Below, one piece after another: positions 26,131 through 35,567 of a stretch of DNA of 64,000 nt (position 1 is its first letter; every line of letters starts with the position of its first letter). A model generated the notes under the pieces. The model searched no databases. It saw nothing but the letters and a program-made list of their open reading frames with translations, and was not told where the DNA came from. Both the position numbers and the translations under genes were made by a program. Origin of the DNA: Candidatus Lernaella stagnicola (lineage in GTDB: Bacteria; Lernaellota; Lernaellaia; Lernaellales; Lernaellaceae); the NCBI GenBank assembly GCA_030765525.1, contig JAVCCK010000005.1, positions 79,402-143,401 of the forward strand, read 5' to 3'.

Positions 26131-26829
26131 CTACCATTGGAATGTGAGATTCAAGCCGCCGGAGTACGTCAGTGAGCTTTCAAGATCTTCCTTGAAGAGC
26201 ATCACGTCGTCGGCCGCGAATCCCGCGATGGTGTCGCCGATAACGAAGTTTTTCCAGATACGAAGGTCCACGCCGATACTGAACCACGGAGCGAGCATGA
26301 AATCCACGCCGCCGCCGAGGTTCATATAAACGGTATTGTAACCGTCGTAATCTTCACCGTCGAACGCCCGTTGAACGTCGGGGTAGTCTTGGATGACCCA
26401 CATCAGCGGCATCCAACCCATACCCATGCGGTAGTAGGGTTGGACGAGCACGAAGTCGGCATCCCGGAAACGATCGCGCGGGTACAGTTTACCGGACACG
26501 CCGATACCGCCCATGCCGCCCGTTTCCTGCCCAATACCACCCCAAGTGGCGGATTCCAAAATGGTCTCCACGTCATCGCCGGATGGATTGGTGGTAATCA
26601 GCGGCGTGAAATCAAGCTGAATGGAAAAATTGTTGGTGATGCCGTACCCGAAAAACAGCGTTCCGCCGAATCCCGGATCAAAGTTGTCGGCCATCCACCC
26701 CGTGTAGCCGTGGTAACCGCCATCGACACCGATGATAAAAACGTTGTCGACTTTTTCGGCGGCCGTAGCGAACGAAGCGGATGCCAAAAACACGAGTAGA
26801 ATGACGGCTGCTAAGCTCTTGCGGCTCAT
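26131..26829 (-). CDS. Outer membrane beta-barrel protein
   Basis: 232 residues from ATG 26829 (GGAGGGAAG upstream). The signal peptide spans about 1-22 (LLVFLASASFATAAEK). The mature chain alternates short hydrophobic/aromatic strands with Gly/Asp turns (GGTLFFGYGITNNFSIQLDF, GGGVDFMLAPWFSIGVDLRI) and ends in LNLTFQW. The terminal aromatic residue and even strand spacing fit an 8-stranded OmpA/OmpW-like barrel. The partner gene downstream encodes the small TIGR04073-like protein. Confidence 0.78.
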   Translation of the reverse strand: MSRKSLAAVILLVFLASASFATAAEKVDNVFIIGVDGGYHGYTGWMADNFDPGFGGTLFFGYGITNNFSIQLDFTPLITTNPSGDDVETILESATWGGIGQETGGMGGIGVSGKLYPRDRFRDADFVLVQPYYRMGMGWMPLMWVIQDYPDVQRAFDGEDYDGYNTVYMNLGGGVDFMLAPWFSIGVDLRIWKNFVIGDTIAGFAADDVMLFKEDLESSLTYSGGLNLTFQW

Positions 26830-26960
26830 ACTTCCCTCCGAAGCCTTAGCCAAGAAAGTCCTGGATAATTCACCTGATTGTCTTTTGGATACTTGGTTGC
26901 GAAAGAAAAGTCAAGGAACTTCTCTTTTTTTCGCCTATCAACAGAGTTATGGTACACGCC

Positions 26961-27626
26961 TTAAGAAGGCGCTTGATGTTTATTTCCATCGGCGTTTTCG
27001 GCGGCTTTTTTGTGGGCCGCTGTCTCCGAGTCCACAAATTTCTTGATGTAGTCGTAGCCGGAATACATCGTGTAGAAAACCGCCACGTACATCGAGATTG
27101 TTCCCACGTTGTGGTAGGTCAACCAGTCGAGCCAAGTCGGCACTAAGCCTAAGCCGAAATCGAGCGAACCGTGCAAAAGCAAGCATACGATGGCGATATC
27201 CTGCCAAACGGTTTTGCTCTTTCCCAGATTGCTCGCGGCGATCACGGTGCCACGCGTACTGGCCACGCCCCGCAGGCCGGTAATTACCATCTCTCTTAGG
27301 ATGATGATCAGCCCGATCCAGGCTGGCAAGCGGTCCAGATTGATCAATAATATCAAGGCAGTGGTTACCATCACCTTGTCGGCCAGCGGATCGAGGAACT
27401 TACCGATATCGGTAACCTGACCTGTTTTGCGCGCCAAGTAGCCGTCGAGGATGTCGCTGAGCGCGGCAATCAAGAACACCGCTCCCGCCGCCACGCCGTA
27501 GAAAATCGTACCGCCGTCGGTGTTCAGGTATTTCTCCAGATAGAGAAATAGGAACAGAAACGGCGCCATTCCGAGTCGCCCCAGGGAAACCATGTTCGGG
27601 GTGGTCAGGAAGTCTTCTTGCTTCAT
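26961..27626 (-). CDS. pgsA: CDP-diacylglycerol-glycerol-3-phosphate 3-phosphatidyltransferase
   Basis: Makes phosphatidylglycerolphosphate, the committed step to phosphatidylglycerol and cardiolipin, in the inner membrane. 221 residues with the CDP-alcohol phosphotransferase signature SDILDGYLARKTG followed by GKFLDPLADK (DG..AR..G...D...D, all key Asp residues present). The N-terminus TTPNMVSLGRLGMAPFLFLF is typical of PgsA, and REMVITGLRGVASTRG confirms it over PssA. About six membrane helices. The C-terminus adds a Lys/Ala-rich tail. The ATG lies one base after the stop of the upstream transglycosylase gene, so it is probably translationally coupled. Confidence 0.94.
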   Translation of the reverse strand: MKQEDFLTTPNMVSLGRLGMAPFLFLFLYLEKYLNTDGGTIFYGVAAGAVFLIAALSDILDGYLARKTGQVTDIGKFLDPLADKVMVTTALILLINLDRLPAWIGLIIILREMVITGLRGVASTRGTVIAASNLGKSKTVWQDIAIVCLLLHGSLDFGLGLVPTWLDWLTYHNVGTISMYVAVFYTMYSGYDYIKKFVDSETAAHKKAAENADGNKHQAPS

Positions 27627-27627
27627 G

Positions 27628-28221
27628 TTATTGGTTCCGATAGTAGTCGCGCATCGCCAAAACCGATTGCACGAAGTGAGCCGTTTCCGCAATTGTCGGG
27701 ATCTCACCCGCTTTGGGCACGGCACCGGGACCCGCATTGTAGGCCGCCAACGCCAAGGACACGTTGCCGTCATATTCGGCCAACAAATAGCGCATATAAC
27801 GAGCGCCGCCCGCCGCCGATTCGACAGGATTCATCGAATTGCGAACACCGAACTTGCGCCCTGTGGCGGGCATGAATTGCAGGAGCCCCTGCGCGCCCAT
27901 CGGGGAGACCACGTAGGGCCGAAATCGCGACTCGGTCCAAGCGATCGCGCACAACAGTTCGGGTTCCACACCGTGTCGCAACGCCGCGCCGGAGACAATC
28001 GCCATCAGTTCCTTTTGGCGGAAGGGACGCCGTAGCGCCGCGCGTTGCTCCGCTTCCCGCCGTGTTTCTTCCAACAGCATTCGCTCGCGTCCGTCGGGCG
28101 GCAAATTCGTATAACTCCACACGGTTTGCGGGTCGTTAATGACGATCACCCCGCTTCCCGCGCTGGAAACCCACGTTGTGACGAGTAGCAGGGCTAACCC
28201 CGCGACCAATGCAATCCGCAT
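27628..28221 (-). CDS. Small soluble-type lytic transglycosylase (SLT domain)
   Basis: 197 residues from ATG 28221. An N-terminal hydrophobic segment (VAGLALLLVTTWVSS) acts as signal or anchor. A helical linker leads to the SLT domain (about 80-190) with the catalytic Glu in IAWTESRF, then SPMGAQGLLQFMPATGRKFG and LALAAYNAGPGAV, the complete set for family 1 transglycosylases. Cleaves peptidoglycan between MurNAc and GlcNAc. It overlaps functionally with the LysM enzyme at 13886 but has no LysM. It is followed at once by pgsA. Confidence 0.93.
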   Translation of the reverse strand: MRIALVAGLALLLVTTWVSSAGSGVIVINDPQTVWSYTNLPPDGRERMLLEETRREAEQRAALRRPFRQKELMAIVSGAALRHGVEPELLCAIAWTESRFRPYVVSPMGAQGLLQFMPATGRKFGVRNSMNPVESAAGGARYMRYLLAEYDGNVSLALAAYNAGPGAVPKAGEIPTIAETAHFVQSVLAMRDYYRNQ

Positions 28222-28387
28222 GATTCTTCGGCCTTCCCCCTTTGTTCGAGCCTCCAAAGATAGGCGGGTCGCATTCGCCATGTCAAGCGATACCCGCCCT
28301 CCCCGGCGTCGACTTGGAAGCCCAAAGCCTTGACAAATCGGCGAAAAAGCGCAGAAACTCGCCTTCGACCTCAAGAAGGAACTCGCT

Positions 28388-29989
28388 ATGCCTCATGTGT
28401 CGGACGTTCTGGTCCTGGGAAGCGGTGTGGCCGGATTGATTACCGCGCTTCAGCTTGCTGATTCCATGGACGTAACTTTGGTCACTAAGTCCTCCATCGA
28501 TGAATCGAACACCAAATATGCCCAGGGAGGCGTAGCCGCCGTCACCTCACTGGAAGATAGTCTCGAATTGCACGTGGCCGACACACTCGATGCCGGGGCC
28601 GGCTTGTGCAATGAGGATGTCGTGCGGATGGTCGTATCCGAGGGCCCGGCGCGTATTCGCGAATTGATCGACCTTGGGGTGACCTTCGACCGGCGCAATG
28701 AAGATCCCGCCAAGTTCGACCTGCACCGCGAGGGCGGTCACTCCAAGCGGCGGATATTGCATGTCGGCGATTTAACCGGCGCGGAAATCGAGCGGGTGTT
28801 GGTCCAGCGCGTACAGGACCACGATCGTATTCACGTTTTCGAGAATCACTTCGCCATTGACTTGATCACGACCTCGAAATTCTACCACAACCGGGTCGCC
28901 GATCAGTGTCTCGGCGCGTACGTACTCGATAAGCAATCCGGCGAAGTGCTAACGATTCTGGCCACCTATACCGTCATGGCGACCGGCGGGGCGGGAAAAG
29001 TGTATTTGATCACCAGCAATCCCGATGTCGCCACCGGGGACGGCCTGGCCATCGCCTGGCGCGCCGGCGCGGCGATCGGTGCCATGGAATTCTATCAATT
29101 TCACCCGACGTGCCTCTATCACCCCTACGCCAGCAACTTCCTGATCAGTGAGGCCGTACGCGGTGAGGGCGGCATGCTCATCAACGCCCGGGGCGGGCGC
29201 TTTATGGACAAGGTTGATCCCCGCGGCTGCCTGGCCCCGCGTGATATCGTCGCCCGCGCCATCGACGCGGAAATCAAACGTACGGGCACCAACTGCGTGT
29301 ACCTGGACATCAGCCATCTGGGCGACCAAGCCGCCGAGAAATTCCCCCACATTTACAGCAAGTGCCTCACGTTAAGTATCGACATCACGAAAGAACCGAT
29401 TCCCGTCGCGCCCGCTGCGCACTACATGTGCGGCGGCGTCGTCACCAACCGCTTGGGCGAGTCCACATTGCCGAATCTTTTCGTAATCGGTGAAGCCTCC
29501 TATACCGGCTTGCACGGCGCCAACCGGTTGGCTTCCAACAGCCTGCTCGAGGCGTTGGTATTCGGTCATAACGCCGCGGAGGAGATCGTGCGGCGCGGCA
29601 AGCAAACGGAAGAGCGCATTCCGGTGCCCGATTGGGACGCCAGCGGCACGACCGATCCCAATGAAGCGATCATGGTGACGCATAACTGGGAGGAAGTGCG
29701 CCGGACCATGACCAACTATGTCGGCATCGTGCGCAGTGACAGCCGCCTCAAGCGTGCCAAGCGGCGGATTAAGATGATCATTAACGAAATCGACGAGTAC
29801 TACTGGGACTTCACGGTGACGCCCGATTTGCTCGAATTGCGCAACCTGGCGCTGGTGGCGCAGTTGATCATTCGGGCGGCGCGCAAACGACGTGAAAGCC
29901 GGGGTCTGCACTACAGTCTCGACTATCCCGACACCCTGTCCGAACCGCAGGAATTTACCGATCGCCGTCGTTTGTCCTGGTTCGATTAA
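28388..29989 (+). CDS. nadB: L-aspartate oxidase
   Basis: FAD enzyme converting L-aspartate to iminoaspartate, the first step of de novo NAD synthesis; it can use fumarate instead of oxygen under anoxia. 533 residues. The FAD motif VLVLGSGVAGLITALQLAD starts near residue 7, followed by the NadB signature NTKYAQGGVAAVTS and the substrate block LHREGGHSKRRILH. MATGGAGKVYLITSNPD, EFYQFHPTC and AAHYMCGGV are all present, as is LHGANRLASNSLLEALVFG. The start has AGAAGGA upstream and a perfect TTGACA (28330-28335) without a good -10. nadA and nadC are not nearby. Confidence 0.95.
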   Translation: MPHVSDVLVLGSGVAGLITALQLADSMDVTLVTKSSIDESNTKYAQGGVAAVTSLEDSLELHVADTLDAGAGLCNEDVVRMVVSEGPARIRELIDLGVTFDRRNEDPAKFDLHREGGHSKRRILHVGDLTGAEIERVLVQRVQDHDRIHVFENHFAIDLITTSKFYHNRVADQCLGAYVLDKQSGEVLTILATYTVMATGGAGKVYLITSNPDVATGDGLAIAWRAGAAIGAMEFYQFHPTCLYHPYASNFLISEAVRGEGGMLINARGGRFMDKVDPRGCLAPRDIVARAIDAEIKRTGTNCVYLDISHLGDQAAEKFPHIYSKCLTLSIDITKEPIPVAPAAHYMCGGVVTNRLGESTLPNLFVIGEASYTGLHGANRLASNSLLEALVFGHNAAEEIVRRGKQTEERIPVPDWDASGTTDPNEAIMVTHNWEEVRRTMTNYVGIVRSDSRLKRAKRRIKMIINEIDEYYWDFTVTPDLLELRNLALVAQLIIRAARKRRESRGLHYSLDYPDTLSEPQEFTDRRRLSWFD

Positions 29990-29995
29990 TCTCGC

Positions 29996-31027
29996 TTAGG
30001 GACCTACCAAAGCTTCGGCCCGCAGGAATTTCGCGATTTCGTGCCCGTACCACCGCATCACGCGGGGCGGCGGGTGGATTGCGGCGAATTCCTCGGTCAT
30101 ACCCTCCGCGCTCAAATGAAACACCGGCACGCCCAAACCCGCCGTGTACCGGGCTTTGACCGAGGCCGGCCGTCCGGGAAACAGGAAAAAACACACGCCC
30201 ACGTCGGCCTGCCGGGCCGCTCGGGCGAGGCGGTGAATCGCGGCGACGTTAGTGTTTTCGAATTCCTTGTTCTTCGTCCAATCCAGACCCCGGCGACTCA
30301 TCATGCCGGCGTAGTAGAAGCGGTAAAAGCGGGATTTCCGCAAGAGAGTGCGGCGCAGCTTCGGCAGGTCCGCAAAGCCCAAGAAAGACGCCGGCTCGAA
30401 GAACAGGAGATCCCAAAACTCCGGGTACTTCTCAAAAAACGGCGCAAAGGGCGCCCCATGCAAAAAGGCCGGGGCACCGGTGTTGGTTAGCGCCAAGATC
30501 AATAGGTCGGGCTCGAATGTCTCGAGGGCGATTTCCGCTTGGCGGGCCGACTGGCTGCCTACGTAGGCCGGGACGCCGCCGTTCCATACTTCGAAACCGC
30601 CCTGCCCCTCGTTCAACTCCCGCTCGAGTTGGGCGGGCCAACTCTGCTCGTCGGTCACGTTGACACCGTATACGTTCGATCCGCCCAGCACGATGATGCG
30701 AAAAGTGTCGGCCGGCTTCTCGACGGCGACCTCATGGCCTCGATACCCCAGGGAATTGACGTGCACGCGGCCGTCCGGGGTTTGGCTGCCGGGTCGCAAG
30801 CGAAACAGCAGGCGTGGATCGTCCACCACTTCATGCACCGACGGATCGATAACCTGATAGTAAAGCAGCCCCCCGATCAGCTTCCAATCCTTGTCGGCGT
30901 GTCCGATATTCGCCTCGCCGATGATCAACGCCCCGAGAATCGAGACGATCACGACCACGACCACAAAAACGACGGGCCGTCGACCGGCTTTCCGCGTAGA
31001 GGTTGTCACACCATCGGGCATTCCCAT
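29996..31027 (-). CDS. Membrane-anchored SGNH/GDSL-type hydrolase-like protein
   Basis: 343 residues from ATG 31027. One transmembrane segment near residues 18-38 (VVFVVVVVIVSILGALIIG) anchors a periplasmic SGNH-like domain. Block I reads FRIIVLGGSNVYGVNV (GGSN instead of the usual GDS), block II is WNGGVPAYVGSQSA, block III ILALTNTGAP, and block V AAIHPPPRVMRWYG supplies the catalytic His. The LNSLGYRG-type leader (HVNSLGYRGHEV) before block I is shared with many cell-surface polysaccharide-linked SGNH proteins. The Asp of block I is lost and that of block V is not evident, so hydrolytic activity is uncertain. The gene ends six bases from nadB and is convergent with it. Confidence 0.8.
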   Translation of the reverse strand: MGMPDGVTTSTRKAGRRPVVFVVVVVIVSILGALIIGEANIGHADKDWKLIGGLLYYQVIDPSVHEVVDDPRLLFRLRPGSQTPDGRVHVNSLGYRGHEVAVEKPADTFRIIVLGGSNVYGVNVTDEQSWPAQLERELNEGQGGFEVWNGGVPAYVGSQSARQAEIALETFEPDLLILALTNTGAPAFLHGAPFAPFFEKYPEFWDLLFFEPASFLGFADLPKLRRTLLRKSRFYRFYYAGMMSRRGLDWTKNKEFENTNVAAIHRLARAARQADVGVCFFLFPGRPASVKARYTAGLGVPVFHLSAEGMTEEFAAIHPPPRVMRWYGHEIAKFLRAEALVGP

Positions 31028-31112
31028 GTTCCCTATCTCTCGCCGGCTGATTGTCCGCGGGACGCGGCAACCCACACCGACGTTCGGTTGCGTCGTTACG
31101 AACCCCTGGGGC

Positions 31113-32348
31113 TCAGAAGCTTTCGATGTAGCGCGCGCAAAACTCCGCAAAGGCCGGGGCGTCCGACGCGCACTTGATTCCATAGCGGTAATATTCGCCC
31201 AGCGCCATAGCATTGAGCGCGAAAAGCACGATCAGAAAAGCCGCCGGCACCAGCCACGGCCGTCGTCGCAAAACCGCCCGACGATTTGCCGACGCGATGG
31301 TGATCTCGACGATTCCCCACCCCGCCAACAATTGATGCATCGGGAAAATGAATATCAGGTAGCGCGGGTGGAAAAACTGGCCGAAGCCGCTCGCCGCCAG
31401 GTACATCACCGGCACCGCGTAATGCGCTGCGATCAATAACGCGCCCAAGCGCTCCCGCCGCCAGACCCCGACAAAGCCGAATACTGCCAAGGGCGCGTAA
31501 AATACCAAGGAGGCTGTGCTGCCGCAGCCGACATGCAACAACGCCGCCCCCAGCATTCGCCAAGCGGCTGGGACATCGCCGCCCGCTTCGGAAATGTGGG
31601 GCTGAAACAACTCCGGCCGGACGGCGAGGTTCAGCGTCTGTCCCAACCAAGGCAGATACAACGCCGCGCCCAAGGCGAGGCCGACCCAGGCCCAGGTTCG
31701 CCCTTTCCATTCGTGCCCCTCGCTTCGCGGCAGAAGGTACGACGCGGCCAGAACCAACAAGTGCGCCGCGAGCACCATCGCCGCGACGTAGTGCAGGTAC
31801 GCCGTGAGCGCCAGGCAAACCGCATACGCCGGGACCAGGCGGCGGTCGGCGCTTTCAACCAATCGCAGCAGCAACCACGCCGAAACCACGGCCGTCAGGG
31901 CGACGGCGGCATACGGCCGGTTCTCCTGACTGTAATACACGCCGTAAAAGCTGAAGGCGACGAGCAGCGCCGGTAGCCACGCGCGATCGCGTTCGCCCAA
32001 TTGTCGCACCAACAGCAGCACGGCACCGACCAAGGCGATACCTGACAACGCCGATAGCAGGCGCAGGAAAAACCGCCCCGTAGCGGTGAACATCGCCTTC
32101 GCGGGGTCGGCCAGCAAGGGGTGAAACCAGCGATTGAGCAGGTGATATCCGGGCGGATCGATGGGCGCTTTTATGGAATCACGATTGCGCAATTCGTCGA
32201 AGAGCGAGTCGAGAGACAGGTATTGCGCACCGGCTGCCAGGGTCTCATCGCCCCACAGCGGCGGCCCGCCCAAATTGGACAGGCGAAAAAACGTCGCCAG
32301 TGCAAGGGCAAACAGAAAAAGCACGCGCTGCTTTCGAGACGGTTGCAT
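31113..32348 (-). CDS. GT-C (family 39-like) membrane glycosyltransferase
   Basis: 411 residues with about ten hydrophobic segments. The first external loop carries the motif GGPPLWGDETLAAG, where Asp-Glu is the metal/sugar-binding acid pair of PMT/ArnT-type enzymes, and IDPPGYHLLNRWF matches the conserved HPPL segment. It would transfer a sugar from a polyprenyl-phosphate donor to a lipid, protein or glycan on the outer face of the inner membrane. It is 85 bases downstream of the SGNH gene on the same strand, so the two may modify the same surface glycan. Confidence 0.82.
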   Translation of the reverse strand: MQPSRKQRVLFLFALALATFFRLSNLGGPPLWGDETLAAGAQYLSLDSLFDELRNRDSIKAPIDPPGYHLLNRWFHPLLADPAKAMFTATGRFFLRLLSALSGIALVGAVLLLVRQLGERDRAWLPALLVAFSFYGVYYSQENRPYAAVALTAVVSAWLLLRLVESADRRLVPAYAVCLALTAYLHYVAAMVLAAHLLVLAASYLLPRSEGHEWKGRTWAWVGLALGAALYLPWLGQTLNLAVRPELFQPHISEAGGDVPAAWRMLGAALLHVGCGSTASLVFYAPLAVFGFVGVWRRERLGALLIAAHYAVPVMYLAASGFGQFFHPRYLIFIFPMHQLLAGWGIVEITIASANRRAVLRRRPWLVPAAFLIVLFALNAMALGEYYRYGIKCASDAPAFAEFCARYIESF

Positions 32349-32500
32349 ATCGCTTTCCGTAAACCGGATTTGACCGATTCTAAACGCCCGGCCGATGAAA
32401 GGCGAATCGGCGGCGGTGATTTGTTGTTCGACGCAATGGGCTTGTTTTGAGCTTTTCCATATTCGAAACTTTATTTGTCGTAACCTAAAAGGAAACAGCG

Positions 32501-34996
32501 ATGACGATTCACCCGCGCAACCAAGCGCTCAAGGACGAAATCCTATCCGCGCCGTATGTCATTTGCGTAGAGCGCGCGCGTTTCGTCACCGAAGCCTACC
32601 GCGCCACCGAGGGGCAGCCTCCGGCCCTGCGCGCCGCGCACGCTTTGGCGCACACGTTGGCGAATGTGACGGTGGAAATCGGGCCTCATGACGCAGTCGC
32701 CGGGTGGCGGGCGAGTCGACCGGTCGCGGCGGTACTACCGGTGGAGCGCGGCGACATCAATACGGTGCTCGAACTGGAAATGGATTTTCTCACGAATCGC
32801 GAGAGCCAACCTTTCCACATTTCCGCGAGCGATCGCGCATTGCTGATCGACGATATTCTGCCCTACTGGCGCGGCAAATCCGTGCGCGATCACAAAAAAC
32901 GGTTGTGGAAGAAAAACGGCCTGCATCTGCGACCGTCCTTCGGACCGCGCAGCCTGCTACGGCGCTTTCGCGGGCTCGATTTGGGAAAGCTCAAGGAAGT
33001 GACGAAAGTTCCCAAATTGAGCATCTCCTATGTCCACCGTGGATTGGATGAAATCGCGTTCAACAACCCTGGTTTCGTCATGAACGTGTTCGACGTGCAG
33101 GGGCACATGATCCTGGGCCATAAGAACGTCCTGCGCGAGGGCTTTATCGGCGTCGAGGCGCGGGCCCAAGCCGAATTGGCCGACGCCCGCCGCGCCGGTG
33201 ATCGCAACGGTGTTGCCTGGCTTGAAGCGGTGATTCTAAGTTGCCGGGCCGTGCGTGATTTCGCCCGCCGTTACGCGGTGCGGGCCGCCAACCTCGCCGT
33301 GGAATGCAACGATCCGGAACGGCGCGAAGTTCTGCAGCGCATCGCCGCGGCGTGCCGACGCGTTCCGTACCAGCCGCCCGAGTCGTTCTTCGAAGCGGTG
33401 CAGGCGGTTTGGCTGACGCAAGTGGCCGCGATGATCGCCTACGGCATGACCAGCATTTTCGCCGTGGGCCGCGTCGATCAGTATCTGTATCCCTATTTTG
33501 CCGCCGACGTGGAGGCGGGAAACATCACGCGGGCCGAGGCGACGGTCTTGATGGAAGAGTTACTCCTCAAACTCAGTTGCGGCTTGTTACTGCTGCCTTA
33601 CGTGGGCAAACGTACCAGTAGCGAGCTGGGCAGCGACAGCGCCTCGGTGACCATCGGCGGTGTGGACCGCGACGGGAACGACGCCGTGAACGAGCTGTCG
33701 CGCGTCATTCTCGACGCCTTTGTCAACGTCAAGTCCACGGGCAACAGCTTCACCATTCGGCTCTCGGAAAAGAGCCCGCCGGAATTCTGGCGCCGGGCTA
33801 TGGAAACCTACCGAACGACTTCGGGCGCCGCGTTGTTTTACGACGAGGCCGCCGTTCCGGCGCTGGAACAATGCGGCGTCGCGCCCGCCGACGCCCGCGA
33901 CTACGGCGTGATCGGCTGCGTCGAGCCCACGGGAGACGGCGACACCTTCGGATGCACGTCCGGCAACGACATCAGCCTCGTGGGAGCGCTGGAAATGGCG
34001 CTGTTCAACGGCGAGTTGCGGATGATGGGCAAGACCGTCGGGCCGCGCACCGGCGATCCACGCGGCTTTCGCTCTTTTGACGATTTCATGGCCGCGTTCA
34101 AAAGCCAGATGTGCTTTATGATCGACACCGTCGCCAAGGCGGTAAACCTGAAGGACGAAGTCTACCGGGAGCATTACCCCAATCCCCTGGTGTCATCCAC
34201 GTTGAAGGGGTGCGTCGAAGCGCGGCGCGACATGACCGACGGCGGAGCGCACTACAATTTCGGCTCGATCAGCGCGCGCGGTTTGGGCACCGTGGCGAAC
34301 TCATTGGCCGCGATCAAGCATTTCGTCTTCGACCGGGGCACGATCTCGATGAGCCACCTGCTCACGATGCTCGACCACAATTTCGACGGTTACGACAAGG
34401 TGCACGCCATGTTGGCCTATCGCGGGCCGAAGTACGGTTGCGACGACGCCGAAGCCGACGCTATCGCCAAGGAAGTCGCCGAGTTTTTCTGCCGCGAGGT
34501 GGCCGCGCGCCAGACGCAGCGGGGCGGTCCGTTCCGGCCGGGCTTCTTCTCCTACGGGATGCACGTATTGGAAGGGTTGTTTCTCGGCGCGACGCCCGAC
34601 GGACGCCGGGCGGGCGAACCCATTAGCAACAGCTTCTCGCCCGCCAACGGCTCGGAGCGGCAGGGTCCCACGGCGATGCTTCGCTCGATCGCCAAGATCG
34701 ACCACCGGCTGATTTCCAACGGATGCGCGGTGAATGTGAAGTTCCTGCCGGCGCTTTTCGCTACCGACGAGCGTCTGGACAAGATGACGGCGTTGGTGCG
34801 GGCGTTTTTCGCCGAAGGCGGGATGGAACTGCAACCGAACGTCATCGACAACGAAACCCTCCGCGACGCTCAGAAGCACCCCGACAAGTACCGCGATCTG
34901 GTTATTCGGGTATCCGGTTATTCCGCTTATTTCACGGATTTGGGAAGGCCGCTCCAGGACGAGATTATTTCCCGCACGTCATTTGGAAACCTTTAG
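32501..34996 (+). CDS. Glycyl radical enzyme, GCVEP (dehydratase/lyase) clade, substrate unknown
   Basis: 831 residues. The glycyl radical site RVSGYSAYF has the radical Gly at 806; the thiyl Cys is 473 in YGVIGCVEPTGDGDTFG, followed by Glu 475. GCVE marks the glycerol/diol dehydratase, choline-TMA lyase, hydroxyproline dehydratase and isethionate lyase clade, while pyruvate formate-lyase has two adjacent Cys. Flanking FGCTSGNDISLVGALEMAL and NSFSPANGSERQGPTAMLRS also fit that clade. Length is near isethionate lyase (about 830) and choline lyase (about 845), but substrate residues cannot be assigned by eye. RBS AAGGAAAC upstream. No activating radical SAM enzyme with a ferredoxin-like insert is adjacent, and no microcompartment shell or aldehyde/alcohol dehydrogenase genes are present. 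Confidence 0.93.
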   Translation: MTIHPRNQALKDEILSAPYVICVERARFVTEAYRATEGQPPALRAAHALAHTLANVTVEIGPHDAVAGWRASRPVAAVLPVERGDINTVLELEMDFLTNRESQPFHISASDRALLIDDILPYWRGKSVRDHKKRLWKKNGLHLRPSFGPRSLLRRFRGLDLGKLKEVTKVPKLSISYVHRGLDEIAFNNPGFVMNVFDVQGHMILGHKNVLREGFIGVEARAQAELADARRAGDRNGVAWLEAVILSCRAVRDFARRYAVRAANLAVECNDPERREVLQRIAAACRRVPYQPPESFFEAVQAVWLTQVAAMIAYGMTSIFAVGRVDQYLYPYFAADVEAGNITRAEATVLMEELLLKLSCGLLLLPYVGKRTSSELGSDSASVTIGGVDRDGNDAVNELSRVILDAFVNVKSTGNSFTIRLSEKSPPEFWRRAMETYRTTSGAALFYDEAAVPALEQCGVAPADARDYGVIGCVEPTGDGDTFGCTSGNDISLVGALEMALFNGELRMMGKTVGPRTGDPRGFRSFDDFMAAFKSQMCFMIDTVAKAVNLKDEVYREHYPNPLVSSTLKGCVEARRDMTDGGAHYNFGSISARGLGTVANSLAAIKHFVFDRGTISMSHLLTMLDHNFDGYDKVHAMLAYRGPKYGCDDAEADAIAKEVAEFFCREVAARQTQRGGPFRPGFFSYGMHVLEGLFLGATPDGRRAGEPISNSFSPANGSERQGPTAMLRSIAKIDHRLISNGCAVNVKFLPALFATDERLDKMTALVRAFFAEGGMELQPNVIDNETLRDAQKHPDKYRDLVIRVSGYSAYFTDLGRPLQDEIISRTSFGNL

Positions 34997-35119
34997 CCGC
35001 AGATCTTGTCGAAAGAAAAAGAAGTGACATTCGCGTTGCTACTGATTATCTTTTGACCCGGCGCGGGGGAAGCTCACGCCGGAAAAATGACACGAACTGG
35101 GTCTGTAAGGAGAACATGA

Positions 35120-35500
35120 ATGAGAAGCAAGAACGTGATCTGGTTCACGGTGATGTCTTTGTTGATGCTGGGAATCGCTGTGTTCTTTTTTACCGCGTGC
35201 GGTGACGACGACGATGATGACGACGACACGGTCGGCGACGATGACACGGCCGGCGCGGTCTTCGATGCCACTGAATGCTTCAACGCATGCGAAGCCGGTG
35301 AACTCGACTCGGTGGTTTACACGCTACCCGACGATTTCGCCGAATGGGATTGCCCCGATTTAAACCTGTACTTCGATGACGCCGAAGAGCCCGACGAGTT
35401 CGACGCCAACGACATCGATTGCAGTGATTTCTGCGGCGTTTGCGCGTTTTGTTACTCCGACGCGGGCGACACGCCCGTCCCCGAGTGCATCGCGCCGTAA
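35120..35500 (+). CDS. Small Cys-rich poly-Asp lipoprotein
   Basis: 126 residues from ATG 35120, preferred over the out-of-frame ATG at 35116 because AAGGAG then has a seven-base spacing. The signal peptide ends FFFTACG (Cys 27) and is followed directly by eight Asp residues, TVG and another Asp cluster. The mature domain (about 45-126) is acidic with eight Cys (CFNACEAG, CPDLN, IDCSDFCGVCAFCYSD, PEC), implying a disulphide-stabilised exported fold. No family recognised. Confidence 0.75.
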   Translation: MRSKNVIWFTVMSLLMLGIAVFFFTACGDDDDDDDDTVGDDDTAGAVFDATECFNACEAGELDSVVYTLPDDFAEWDCPDLNLYFDDAEEPDEFDANDIDCSDFCGVCAFCYSDAGDTPVPECIAP

Positions 35501-35526
35501 CACCGCAAGCCTGACCGAACCAACCG

Positions 35527-35567
35527 GCGCGCGGGAGTGTTGAGAAGGCTCTCTCGCGCGCTTTCTA
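35527..35567 (+). terminator. Probable rho-independent terminator after the 35120 lipoprotein gene
   Basis: An 11-bp stem with one mismatch (35527-35537 with 35551-35561), a 13-base loop and a short T-rich tail (CTTTCTAT). Confidence 0.55.
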
